In this document: in pieces, positions 36,565 through 44,265 of the stretch | Layout of the letters: each line of letters opens with the position of its first letter | Position numbering within the stretch: position 1 is the first letter of the stretch | Source: Bdellovibrio bacteriovorus HD100 | Lineage (GTDB): Bacteria > Bdellovibrionota > Bdellovibrionia > Bdellovibrionales > Bdellovibrionaceae | NCBI RefSeq assembly: GCF_000196175.1 | Contig: NC_005363.1 | Location: 2,480,001 to 2,544,000, forward strand | DNA: 64,000 bases | Reading direction: 5' to 3' | Translations under genes and position numbers: made by a program | The notes under the pieces: generated by a model | Database searches by the model: none | What the model was told of the DNA's origin: nothing | The model's input: only the letters and a program-made list of their open reading frames with translations

Positions 36565-38394
36565 TTAACTGCGAATCTTCAGAAGGAACTGGATCAAACT
36601 CTCGGGTAACCGGGAAGGATCCGGTAATATTTCAAAGGAATAAAACATCTGGGGGAAGTAGTGCTTGGCGGCCTTTTCAATCGCAAAGGCCCGCGTGCTG
36701 ATTTGTGCGCTTTCCGCCTCCATGCACGCCTTGCGCATATCTTCGATGCCGTAGCGGCCTTCATAGCCATCATAGTCTGTAGGTTTGCCATCGGTCAGAA
36801 TAATGAGCACTTTTTGCCGTGCCGAGCATTCCCTCAGGATCCGTGTGGCGTGACGGAGGGCCGGGCCCAAACGTGTATAACCCCGGGGCACAATCTGCTG
36901 CGCCCGGGAAAAATACGCGCTCCAGTCCTCGCCCTGATCCTTTAAAATTTCAAAGGCGCATTTGTGTCGGGTTTCGGAAAATGCCCCCGCCACCAAGGTG
37001 TTGTCCGGGCCTGAGGGCTGCAACAGACCCCACAGGCCGACCGCCTCCAGCTCAGTATCGAGCACGCGCCGGTCACTGACATAAGAATCCGTGGAAAGGC
37101 TCAGATCCAAAACTATCACGATCTGCAGATCACGTTCGCGCTTCACCTGAGTCTGGTACAACCGGCCGGGGGAAGGGATTTTATTCTGCACATCTCCCAC
37201 ATGCCGAACCAATGCATCCAGATCCAGCTCCGGTCCATCCAGCTGACCTTTGCGCCATCTGCGCTGGTTGCGAACGGCCGCAAGCTGCTGCTGGCAACGA
37301 CTGATCAGACCACTGTGCTGTTCTTTCAACTGCCCGGCCAAATCTCCTCCCACAGTCACTTCGGGATGACTGACCAGAAGTTTACAATAGTCCTTCAGAT
37401 ACTGCTTCTTTTTAAAATGCCATTCCGGGTAATGGACTTCTTCGGTGGATGTGATCACCTCGCTCAGGTCCTCACGCACAGAACCTCCGGCGAAATCCGA
37501 TTTGAAAAACGAAGCCGCCGATTCTCCAGAGCGGGTCACCTTGCGCGGCATGATCTCTTGCAGAGCTTCAGCGTGTTCCTGTAGCTGATCGGAACCGTCA
37601 GCCACCCGGCTCCCGCCCTGATAGTCATCCACCGTTTCCATCTTTTCAAAGGAATGTGTCACCGGATTGTGCTCTTCCTTGTCCAGATCCACTTCTTCTT
37701 TTTCAAAGTGGGTCTGCATCACAAGTTCAGATTCTTTCTGCGATGTTCGTGGCTGGAGGGAGCTTTCCCCCTCCCGTGAAAAGTGGCTCGGCCCCCGGCT
37801 GGCCAGCCCACCCCACAACAGCCAAACGTCGTCAGGAAACGGTTCATTGCGCTTGATTTTTTGAACATCCAACGAAGGTTTCAAACCCTGCGGATGCAGC
37901 GGGTTCAGCAAAACCAATGCCTCGGTTCCGGCCCGCGTGACCGGGGTGTTTTTTAAATGAAAAAAGAAATCCTTCGTCAGTTCCCGGTGAAATTCGGCAA
38001 AAGCCGGATAGATCTTTTCAATAATTTGCGACAACGGCTGGCGCATTTTGGAAAAATGCACCGCGCGGGCATAACCATTCATGTCGGCGTCAGGCCAGCA
38101 CAAACCAAGTCTTTGCGCCGCAGCCAGATGCAGCGCCTGATGAATGTATAAATCACGATTGCGTTTTTTTTCCGGAAAAAATCCGATGGACTCGGGAAGA
38201 TACAAGACCCGATCGCTCACCCCGCTTTGGCGTGAGGCATGGATCTCGAAACTTTCCTCAAAGAATGGCTGCACCACCAGGGCCAGGGCCTTGTCGCAGT
38301 CCTGCAGCCCATAGCGACTGGATTGCGAAGCCCTTGTCTGTCTTCGCCGATTCCAGCGCACCGCCATTTCAAAAAGCTTCTCGGTTAAATCCAT
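36565..38394 (-). CDS. norD: Nitric oxide reductase activation protein NorD (VWA domain)
   Basis: 609 residues. The C-terminal 200 residues are a von Willebrand factor A domain with the MIDAS sequence DLSLSTDS and ILTDGKPTDYDG. The N-terminal half is the variable NorD region with an acidic/Glu-rich middle. NorD works with the AAA+ ATPase NorQ to insert the non-haem iron into NorB. It follows norQ by 1 base in the order norC-norB-norQ-norD, the standard arrangement. An imperfect inverted repeat (CCCCGGGG core, about 36494-36530) beyond its stop may end the transcript. Confidence 0.92.
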   Translation of the reverse strand: MDLTEKLFEMAVRWNRRRQTRASQSSRYGLQDCDKALALVVQPFFEESFEIHASRQSGVSDRVLYLPESIGFFPEKKRNRDLYIHQALHLAAAQRLGLCWPDADMNGYARAVHFSKMRQPLSQIIEKIYPAFAEFHRELTKDFFFHLKNTPVTRAGTEALVLLNPLHPQGLKPSLDVQKIKRNEPFPDDVWLLWGGLASRGPSHFSREGESSLQPRTSQKESELVMQTHFEKEEVDLDKEEHNPVTHSFEKMETVDDYQGGSRVADGSDQLQEHAEALQEIMPRKVTRSGESAASFFKSDFAGGSVREDLSEVITSTEEVHYPEWHFKKKQYLKDYCKLLVSHPEVTVGGDLAGQLKEQHSGLISRCQQQLAAVRNQRRWRKGQLDGPELDLDALVRHVGDVQNKIPSPGRLYQTQVKRERDLQIVIVLDLSLSTDSYVSDRRVLDTELEAVGLWGLLQPSGPDNTLVAGAFSETRHKCAFEILKDQGEDWSAYFSRAQQIVPRGYTRLGPALRHATRILRECSARQKVLIILTDGKPTDYDGYEGRYGIEDMRKACMEAESAQISTRAFAIEKAAKHYFPQMFYSFEILPDPSRLPESLIQFLLKIRS

Positions 38395-38395
38395 A

Positions 38396-39166
38396 TCACA
38401 TGCTCAAATGAATTAGATCCTTCAGGCCTTCCAGCACCTGAACGTCATCAGACAGGCACTGACCAACACCAAACAAGCAAGCCTGGCGCAGAGACATCCC
38501 GGACTTGAACAGACGGGCCGCATGCACCAGCAGGCGCGTGGACACGGTCTCTTTCAACTCAAGGTGTCTCTGCCCGCGGATCTTATTCCCCAATTCAACC
38601 AGACGCTGACAGGTTTTCAGATCAACCTCGGTCACCCGATGCAGAATTTCAGTTTCCAATTCCGGCATTGGGTAAGACAGACTTAAAGTGACAAATCTTT
38701 GACGAGTGGACGGTTTTAATTCCTTAAAGCCCCGCTGGTAGCCGGGATTGAAACTGGCCACACACATGAATCCGGCAGGCGCCACCAGTTCTTCGTTGGT
38801 GCGATCCACATACAGTTCGCGACGGTGATCCGTCAGCGGATGCAAAGCCACAATCACGTCTTCCCGGGCTTCGGCGACTTCATCCAGATATAAAATCGCC
38901 CCTTCACGCACGGCGCGTGTGACCGGCCCATCCTGCCACACAGTTTCATTGCCTTTGATCAGAAAGCGCCCCAGCAAGTCAGCACTGCTGGTGTCTTCAT
39001 TGCAGGCCACTTTCACCAAAGGACGTTTCAGTTTTTCGGCCATGTGGGCGACCAGCTGACTTTTTCCACAACCGGTGGGTCCCTTGATCAACAGCGGCAG
39101 CTGCTGCTCATAACAGCGTGTGAACAGATCCACTTCGTTGGCGACTTCCCGGTAATAGACACTCAT
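38396..39166 (-). CDS. norQ: Nitric oxide reductase AAA+ ATPase NorQ (MoxR/CbbQ type)
   Basis: 256 residues. Walker A GPTGCGKSQLVAHMA (about 29-43), Walker B ILYLDEVAEA, sensor-1 region MCVASFNPGYQRGFKELKPSTRQRF. This is the CbbQ/NorQ group of MoxR ATPases that remodel a partner enzyme together with a VWA protein. It overlaps norB by 4 bases and abuts norD, giving a complete NorQ-NorD chaperone pair for iron insertion in NorB. Confidence 0.93.
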   Translation of the reverse strand: MSVYYREVANEVDLFTRCYEQQLPLLIKGPTGCGKSQLVAHMAEKLKRPLVKVACNEDTSSADLLGRFLIKGNETVWQDGPVTRAVREGAILYLDEVAEAREDVIVALHPLTDHRRELYVDRTNEELVAPAGFMCVASFNPGYQRGFKELKPSTRQRFVTLSLSYPMPELETEILHRVTEVDLKTCQRLVELGNKIRGQRHLELKETVSTRLLVHAARLFKSGMSLRQACLFGVGQCLSDDVQVLEGLKDLIHLSM

Positions 39167-40488
39167 TTGACTTCACCTGCAGGTTTCCCGAAGCGGATGA
39201 AGTTCCAGACATAGGCAACAATCCCCACTGAAAACAGCGATGCGGCCAGCACCAGTCCCAGGAAGTGAACTTCGACCTCTTTTTGCACGGTCAAAAAATC
39301 CATGCCCAATTTTCTTTCCAGGTACACCTGCGCGATCCCCGCCACTCCAAAAGCCAGCGTCATCGCAATCATGCCGATGTTGGAGGTCCAGAAAGCGAAC
39401 ACATTCATACGGGAATCCTGCAAGTTCCGACCGGTCAGTTTTGGCATCGCATAGGCGATCAGCGCCAGCACCAGACAGGCATACGCTCCCCAAAATGCCA
39501 GATGTCCGTGCATCGCTGTCACCAGAGTTCCATGCGTGTACAGGTTCACCTGCGGCAGAGTGTGGGCAAAGCCCAGGAAGCCCGCACCGACAAAGGAAAG
39601 AATCGCGGTTGCCATTGTCCAGGCCATCGCCATTTTGTTGTCAGGATTTTTCCCGCCTTTGCGGGCCATGGCCACGGCATAGATAGCAAAACCCAAAAAT
39701 GCCAGCGGCTCCAAAGCCCCGAACAAACCACCCACCAGCAGCCAGTATCTGGGTGTACCGATGTAATAGTAATGGTGCCCGGTTCCCAGAATCCCGGACA
39801 GGAAGGTGAAACCGACAATGATATAAAGCCATTTCTCGATAACTTCCCGGTCCACGCCGGTCATTTTGATCAGCAGGAAGGACATGATCGCCCCCATGAT
39901 CAGCTCCCACACACCTTCCACCCACAGATGCACCACCCACCAGCGCCAGTAAGAATCCAGCGTCTGGTGATCCGTGTTGATCATGCCCGGCAGATACAGC
40001 AGTGCCGCCATCAACAGGCCCAGGAACAAAACCATGCTTGTTGTGGTGTAGCGTTTGCCCTTCCAGATCGTGCCACCGATCAGATAAATAAACAGCAGCA
40101 CATCGGCCACCACCAGATAGTCCAAAGGACGTGGGATTTCCAGGAACTTACGTCCCTCCCACCAGTTCATGTGAAAACCGATAATGGCAACCACACCCAC
40201 GGCCACCAAAGCCCCCAGCTGCACATACGCCAGCTTCGGGTGAATCAGTTCGCGGTCCGCCTCTTCAGGAATGATGTAGTAGGCCGCCCCCATAAAGCCC
40301 GTCAACAGCCACACCACCAGCAAATTCGTGTGCGTGGCGCGCGCGGCATTGAAAGGAATGATGTTATGCAAACCATCGAAACCCATATGGGCAAAGCCCA
40401 TGATGAATCCATAAACCAGCTGCAGCGAAAACAGCAGCATGCAGGTGGCGAAAAACCAGTACGCTATTTTTTGTGTTTGATACTTCAT
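39163..40488 (-). CDS. norB: Nitric oxide reductase large subunit (cNOR type)
   Basis: 441 residues with 12 membrane helices, the length of cNOR and without the N-terminal quinol-oxidase extension of qNOR. Haem and iron ligands lie in recognisable contexts: ARATHTNLLVVWLL, LWVEGVWELIMG (Glu near the His), GTGHHYYYIG, and HGTLVTAMHGHLAFWGAY. It reduces NO to nitrous oxide using electrons from NorC. The 7-base gap after norC shows co-translation. Confidence 0.94.
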   Translation of the reverse strand: MKYQTQKIAYWFFATCMLLFSLQLVYGFIMGFAHMGFDGLHNIIPFNAARATHTNLLVVWLLTGFMGAAYYIIPEEADRELIHPKLAYVQLGALVAVGVVAIIGFHMNWWEGRKFLEIPRPLDYLVVADVLLFIYLIGGTIWKGKRYTTTSMVLFLGLLMAALLYLPGMINTDHQTLDSYWRWWVVHLWVEGVWELIMGAIMSFLLIKMTGVDREVIEKWLYIIVGFTFLSGILGTGHHYYYIGTPRYWLLVGGLFGALEPLAFLGFAIYAVAMARKGGKNPDNKMAMAWTMATAILSFVGAGFLGFAHTLPQVNLYTHGTLVTAMHGHLAFWGAYACLVLALIAYAMPKLTGRNLQDSRMNVFAFWTSNIGMIAMTLAFGVAGIAQVYLERKLGMDFLTVQKEVEVHFLGLVLAASLFSVGIVAYVWNFIRFGKPAGEVK

Positions 40489-40495
40489 GATGTCC

Positions 40496-41179
40496 TCATT
40501 TTATCTGTGACAGGTAAGTCACAAGTTCCTGGATCTGCTCGTCTGTCAGGGGCAGTTTTGGCATCTTGGAATCCGCCTTCACCGCCGCAGGATCTTTCAG
40601 CCAGTGAGTCAGGTATTCACCGTCACGACGACTGCCGATCCCATCCAGCGTTGGTCCGGTGTTGCCGCCAGTGCCATTCATCGTGTGGCAGGCTACGCAA
40701 ACCTGACCGTAAATCTGCGGCTGGGCCACAGTCGCCTGCACGGCAGCGGCACTGACCGGCTGAGCCAGATCGGGTTTCGGAGGGAAGCCATTCAAATCCA
40801 TCGTGCCGATCCATTTCAAGAAGGCCGTCAGATCATTGATCTCTTCTTCGGTGAAGTGATAGTTGGTCATCTTGCGGTCATTGGGATACATGGCCTGCGG
40901 GTCGCGCAGCATGGATTTGATAAAGATCTCTCCGCGCCGTTCCCACACTTTGGTCAACTCCGGCGCGTAATACGCGCCCTCTCCCAGGATGGTGTGACAC
41001 CCCATGCAGTTGTTGCGATCGAAAAGATGTTTACCGCGCACAACTGCGTCGGTCATTTCGATCTGATTGGTCTGTTTGGGAATCCGGCGGAAGGTGTCTA
41101 TGGTCAGCAACACGAAGGCCGCTGAGCAAAGAACCGTTCCCACTACAAAAAACTTCTTTGCCTGTGATTTGGTTAACAT
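40496..41179 (-). CDS. norC: Nitric oxide reductase cytochrome c subunit with an extra C-terminal cytochrome domain
   Basis: 227 residues from the ATG at 41179 (CAGGAGCAAC RBS). It has an N-terminal membrane anchor, then the NorC haem motif Cys58-x2-Cys61-His62 (CMGCH) with the family sequence LGEGAYYAPEL and Met104 as likely axial ligand. After about 140 residues, where normal NorC ends, a Pro/Ala linker leads to a second cytochrome c domain (Cys161-x2-Cys164-His165, CVACH; SKMPKLPLTDEQ). The extra domain may take electrons from pseudoazurin or other cytochromes. An FNR box lies 60 bases upstream. Confidence 0.93.
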   Translation of the reverse strand: MLTKSQAKKFFVVGTVLCSAAFVLLTIDTFRRIPKQTNQIEMTDAVVRGKHLFDRNNCMGCHTILGEGAYYAPELTKVWERRGEIFIKSMLRDPQAMYPNDRKMTNYHFTEEEINDLTAFLKWIGTMDLNGFPPKPDLAQPVSAAAVQATVAQPQIYGQVCVACHTMNGTGGNTGPTLDGIGSRRDGEYLTHWLKDPAAVKADSKMPKLPLTDEQIQELVTYLSQIK

Positions 41180-41239
41180 GTTGCTCCTGTGCTGTGGGCA
41201 TTTTTCAGAAGAAATAACACTGCACCCGCCCGCCAATCT

Positions 41240-41253
41240 TTGATCCAGATCAA
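41240..41253. promoter_or_regulatory. Perfect FNR/DNR box between norC and the dnr-like gene
   Basis: TTGATCCAGATCAA matches TTGAT-N4-ATCAA exactly. It is centred about 67 bases before the norC start and is a strong candidate for norCBQD activation. Confidence 0.85.
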
Positions 41254-41284
41254 GAATGATCACTAAATGATAAAAATCCCAGAG

Positions 41285-41298
41285 TTGATCCGGATCAT
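41285..41298. promoter_or_regulatory. FNR/DNR-type box upstream of the dnr-like gene
   Basis: TTGATCCGGATCAT has one mismatch to the consensus. It is 44 bases before the ATG at 41342, so it may serve for autoregulation. Because it lies inside the longer open frame, it argues for the downstream start. Confidence 0.75.
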
Positions 41299-41341
41299 GT
41301 TTTGGCCCTTAAAGTCTTGGCATTCTGTGCAAGAGGACCTT

Positions 41342-42070
41342 ATGTCAGACAAGATCAGCGTACTTAAAAAACAGGATTTTCTTCGCCAGTTCACCGAAAA
41401 GGAATTGCGCGAGATCGCACCCTATTTCGAGCTTATACACTGCACTCAGCGGGACACGTTGTTTGAAAAAGGCCAGCCGATCGAACACATCTATCTGGTG
41501 CTGTACGGGTCTTTTAAGATTCAGGAGTCCATTGACCGGGATGCAGTGAAAATATTCAACTTCCTCAGTCAGGGTGAGTTCCTGGGCGTAGCCATGGCCG
41601 GACTTCCGAACCCCCGCTATCCGACTTCCGCCGTCTGTAACGAGGACAGCACTTTACTGAAAATACCGGTGGGGTTGTTCTTTGATCATCTGATGCAGAT
41701 CCCGGAACTGCGCCGGCGTGTGAACCGCCAGATCTCCGAGCGTTTTCTGGAGTTCCAGAACGACATCTGCAAGTCCCATAAACTGGCACCCCACCGGGTG
41801 GCGGACTTTCTGCTGCGCCTGCTGGCTCGGCAGGGATCACAAAGCGGTTATATCAACATCCCGCTGACCCGAAATGATATTGCCGAACGGATCGGCAGCC
41901 AGAGTGAAACCGTGATTCGTATCCTGAGCCAGTGGACCAAGAACGGCTGGATTCAAACAACCGACAGGCATATTGAAATTTTAAACCGACAGGCGTTGAT
42001 GGAGGTGGAAAGTGAACGACCTTCTAAAAAAGCTTCGCGAGGAGCATCAGACCATCTTGAAAATGTTTGA
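41342..42070 (+). CDS. DNR-like CRP/FNR-family regulator
   Basis: 242 residues from the ATG at 41342; the frame stays open to 41267 but that stretch contains an FNR box. The effector domain shows RDTLFEKGQPIEHIYLVLYGSFKI and LSQGEFLG. The helix-turn-helix is LTRNDIAERIGSQSETVIRILSQWTKNGWI, with the ETVIR recognition helix of FNR/DNR. There is no N-terminal cysteine cluster, as in the haem-dependent NO sensors of the DNR group. Divergent from norCBQD and overlapping a hemerythrin-like gene, it is the best candidate for the NO-responsive activator of the island. Confidence 0.87.
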   Translation: MSDKISVLKKQDFLRQFTEKELREIAPYFELIHCTQRDTLFEKGQPIEHIYLVLYGSFKIQESIDRDAVKIFNFLSQGEFLGVAMAGLPNPRYPTSAVCNEDSTLLKIPVGLFFDHLMQIPELRRRVNRQISERFLEFQNDICKSHKLAPHRVADFLLRLLARQGSQSGYINIPLTRNDIAERIGSQSETVIRILSQWTKNGWIQTTDRHIEILNRQALMEVESERPSKKASRGASDHLENV

Positions 42071-42527
42071 GCAAAAAGCACCGATCCTGGAGATCCTGCA
42101 TTTTGTGGAGGCGGTTCATCACCCCCTGGAGGAACAGGAGCTGTTTCCGAAAATCGCAGCGCACCCCCTGCTCAGCCAGGGCGGACCGCTGTGCACCTAC
42201 TTCCGGGGCATGGAGCTGGATCTGGCCCCGCAAAGCGAACCTCGTCGACGCCTGAAGCTGCTGCATGAACAGGGCCTGCCCCAGGCCTCAGCCTATCCGT
42301 CGTTTGAATGGCTGAACGCGCAGAACCCGCTCAGCCTGCCCATGGATGAACATGAACTGGGTCATCACCTGGCCGAGGCCATTAAAATTTTATTAAAACC
42401 CGAAATGCGGGAAAAATATCCCGGGGCTTTGGACGCTTTAAAGTCCGACTATGAACAGCTGTTGCGCCGGCATATTGCGAAAGAGGATGGATGTCTGTTC
42501 GTGTTATGTGAGAAACTGCTGGCGTAA
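42012..42527 (+). CDS. Hemerythrin-like HHE-domain protein
   Basis: 171 residues starting with GTG at 42012, supported by GGAGGTGG at 42001-42008; this gives a 59-base overlap with the regulator gene in another frame. Metal-ligand positions typical of hemerythrin-like domains are seen: EEHQTIL, EAVHHPLEEQELFPKI, MDEHELGHHLAEAI and RRHIAKEDGCLF. Such proteins bind a di-iron centre and handle oxygen or NO or repair iron clusters. Its coupling with a DNR-like regulator favours an NO- or oxygen-related role. Confidence 0.82.
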   Translation: MNDLLKKLREEHQTILKMFEQKAPILEILHFVEAVHHPLEEQELFPKIAAHPLLSQGGPLCTYFRGMELDLAPQSEPRRRLKLLHEQGLPQASAYPSFEWLNAQNPLSLPMDEHELGHHLAEAIKILLKPEMREKYPGALDALKSDYEQLLRRHIAKEDGCLFVLCEKLLA

Positions 42528-42557
42528 GCCCTGTCGCAGATTTTCCGCAACAGGGGC
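42528..42557. terminator. Hairpin between convergent genes, likely two-way terminator
   Basis: GCCCTGTCGCAGA and TGCGGA/ACAGGGGC form a stem (CCCTGT/ACAGGG plus GC/GC across one mismatch) directly after the hemerythrin-like stop and before the DUF2249 stop on the other strand. It lacks a long T run. Confidence 0.5.
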
Positions 42558-42569
42558 TTGCAATTGGGG

Positions 42570-42827
42570 CTACTCGCAGAATCCGCAGCAGCCTTCTTTT
42601 TTCTTTTTGGTCAGGCGCAGTTTCCAAACGTTCGGACCTTTTTCCAGATACTCGTCGACAAACTGGTTGGGGCGGGATTCCCCGAACTGGCGAAGCAGTG
42701 GCAGTGGATCGTGGTTGTTCACGATCACCAGGCTGTCACCGCCCTCCAGATTATCAAAGCTTTCAAAAATATAGGAATGTCTGTGCATAGGCTCGATCTT
42801 TTGTGCCTCGATTACGAACTCTTTCAT
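42570..42827 (-). CDS. DUF2249 protein with cysteine-rich tail
   Basis: 85 residues. It has the DUF2249 pattern: an MHRHSYIFESFDNL segment, LVIVNNHDPLPLLRQF with the conserved His-Asp-Pro, and KGPNVWKLRLTKK. The C-terminus is KKKKEGCCGFCE, a Cys-rich metal-binding-like end. DUF2249 proteins recur next to nitrite and nitric oxide reductase genes and hemerythrin-like proteins; the molecular role is not settled. A perfect FNR box is 55 bases upstream. Confidence 0.82.
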   Translation of the reverse strand: MKEFVIEAQKIEPMHRHSYIFESFDNLEGGDSLVIVNNHDPLPLLRQFGESRPNQFVDEYLEKGPNVWKLRLTKKKKEGCCGFCE

Positions 42828-42881
42828 ACTAGTTCCTCCTTGTTGGTAAGACCACTTTAAGCCGTCTCACCCCCATTGGCC

Positions 42882-42895
42882 TTGATTCAAATCAA
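42882..42895. promoter_or_regulatory. Perfect FNR/DNR box upstream of the DUF2249 gene
   Basis: TTGATTCAAATCAA, extended to the 18-base palindrome CCTTGATTCAAATCAAGG (42880-42897). It overlaps the last codon and stop of the Sco gene, whose operon reads the same way, so the box sits inside a coding end. Confidence 0.88.
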
Positions 42896-43494
42896 GGGAT
42901 GAACTTTATCAGGTCTTTTGGGTTTCCTGCCGCGCCGACTTGGCGGCCGCGTGGTACACCTTCAGCATCCAGCACAGTAATAATAAAGGAGTGGTCATAG
43001 TCACCGCCTTCGACTTTGCTGTATTTGATGCCCAGAACGCTGGCGATTTCGCGGGGTTCTTTGTCAGACTTGGATGTCAGCAGATTCCACTGTGTGCTCA
43101 GTTTCTTTTTCTTCGCATAGTCCTTCAGAACCTTCGGAGTGTCCTTGGCCGGATCAAAGCTGACCAGCACAAAGCGCACATCTTTCTTACCCTGTTCGGC
43201 CAGGGCTTTTTCCAGTTGCTGCATTTGCGCCAGGATCAGTGGGCAAGTATAAACACAGCTGGTGTAAGCCATGGAGATGACCACAGGCTTGCCACGGTAC
43301 TTTTCCAGTTGAAAGACTTTTCCGTCTTCGTCCAGCAAAGAGGAATTCAGATTGTAAATGGATTCATCATGCAGCGGTTTTGATTTTTCCGCTGCGGGTG
43401 CGGCTTGATGATGGTGATGATCATGATCCCCTGCCTGAACCGGGCCCGCCATCAAAAAAGCTATCGCCACAAAGTGAACTTTTGAAAGTTTCAT
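42892..43494 (-). CDS. Sco1/SenC-family copper chaperone
   Basis: 200 residues with a signal peptide (ending GPVQAG) and a His-rich stretch (DHDHHHHQAA) just after it. The copper-binding Cys-x3-Cys is CVYTCPLI and the distal His is in GDYDHSFII, as in Sco proteins with a thioredoxin fold. It probably delivers or reduces copper for NirK, encoded two genes upstream, or for the cbb3 oxidase; the operon position favours NirK. A perfect FNR box overlaps its stop codon. Confidence 0.9.
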   Translation of the reverse strand: MKLSKVHFVAIAFLMAGPVQAGDHDHHHHQAAPAAEKSKPLHDESIYNLNSSLLDEDGKVFQLEKYRGKPVVISMAYTSCVYTCPLILAQMQQLEKALAEQGKKDVRFVLVSFDPAKDTPKVLKDYAKKKKLSTQWNLLTSKSDKEPREIASVLGIKYSKVEGGDYDHSFIITVLDAEGVPRGRQVGAAGNPKDLIKFIP

Positions 43495-43506
43495 AACGTC
43501 TCCTCG

Positions 43507-44250
43507 TTATTTAGCGCAGCGAAAGCCCAGGTTTTGCACTGTGTACCGGGCTTGCAAACTGCTGCGAAAAGCAAATCTCATAAATGCGGCATAATCGCCG
43601 GGATCCGCAGCGCCGGAAGCCCCCGCGCCACAAAACAGGTTTTTATCCAGTCCACCATCGGCCCGGGATTCCCCGGTGACCAGCGCGGTGTTAAAGTCCT
43701 CGACCCACTCCCAGATCAGGCCGTGCATATCATGCACGCCAAACCGGTTGGCACTGCCCTTTTCGACGGAAGCCAACGGCCATTCTGCGCCGCGACCATA
43801 CCATTCCAATATCAATTCACGGATTTCGGTGCGATTTTTATAGGGGGATTGTGCAACGTATTCCCATTCGTTGGTGAAAGGAAGTCTGCGCCCTTTCCAG
43901 GCGCAGTATTCCCGGGCGGCAAACCAGCTCACCCGCACCACCGGGGAATTCGCCATTGATTTATCACCGAACTCCAGATCCGCCGGCCAATAGCTCAGAT
44001 AGCTGCTGTCGGCAAAGATCTTTTTCACCCCGGCTTTGCGCCACTGGGGATTCTGGCGCACAAATTCCAGGTACTCGGCATTGGTGACCGGACGCATGTC
44101 GATCTTAAATTCCGCCACCTTGATGCTTTTCTGATTCAGCTTGGCTGGCATTTTGTATTCACCAGCCGGGATCAGCACCTCGGGGGCGGCTTGTCCAGCA
44201 CAGGAAAGAAGGACGGCTGTCAGCATTATCCAATTTTTAAGACCGTCCAT
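43507..44250 (-). CDS. nirV: NirV-like exported protein (formylglycine-generating-enzyme fold)
   Basis: 247 residues with a signal peptide carrying a possible lipobox (VLLSCAG). The SUMF1/FGE-sulfatase fold is visible: EYLEFV, SPVVRVSWFAAREYCAWKGRRLPFTNEWEYVA, FGVHDMHGLIWEWVEDF and the closing NLGFRC. The paired catalytic cysteines of true formylglycine enzymes are not apparent, so it is probably not an FGE. Genes of this type (nirV) are often next to nirK, as here with 15 bases between; the role is unknown. Confidence 0.83.
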   Translation of the reverse strand: MDGLKNWIMLTAVLLSCAGQAAPEVLIPAGEYKMPAKLNQKSIKVAEFKIDMRPVTNAEYLEFVRQNPQWRKAGVKKIFADSSYLSYWPADLEFGDKSMANSPVVRVSWFAAREYCAWKGRRLPFTNEWEYVAQSPYKNRTEIRELILEWYGRGAEWPLASVEKGSANRFGVHDMHGLIWEWVEDFNTALVTGESRADGGLDKNLFCGAGASGAADPGDYAAFMRFAFRSSLQARYTVQNLGFRCAK

Positions 44251-44265
44251 TCTGAACCTCCGTAG

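Noticed and set aside
39265-40755. 496-codon plus-strand frame opposite norB and norC
   Set aside because: It is an antisense shadow of well-identified membrane and cytochrome genes, His/Gln-rich as expected from the reverse strand.
41267-41341. 25-codon extension of the DNR-like regulator
   Set aside because: It contains an FNR-type box and has no RBS; the internal ATG at 41342 fits the family N-terminus.
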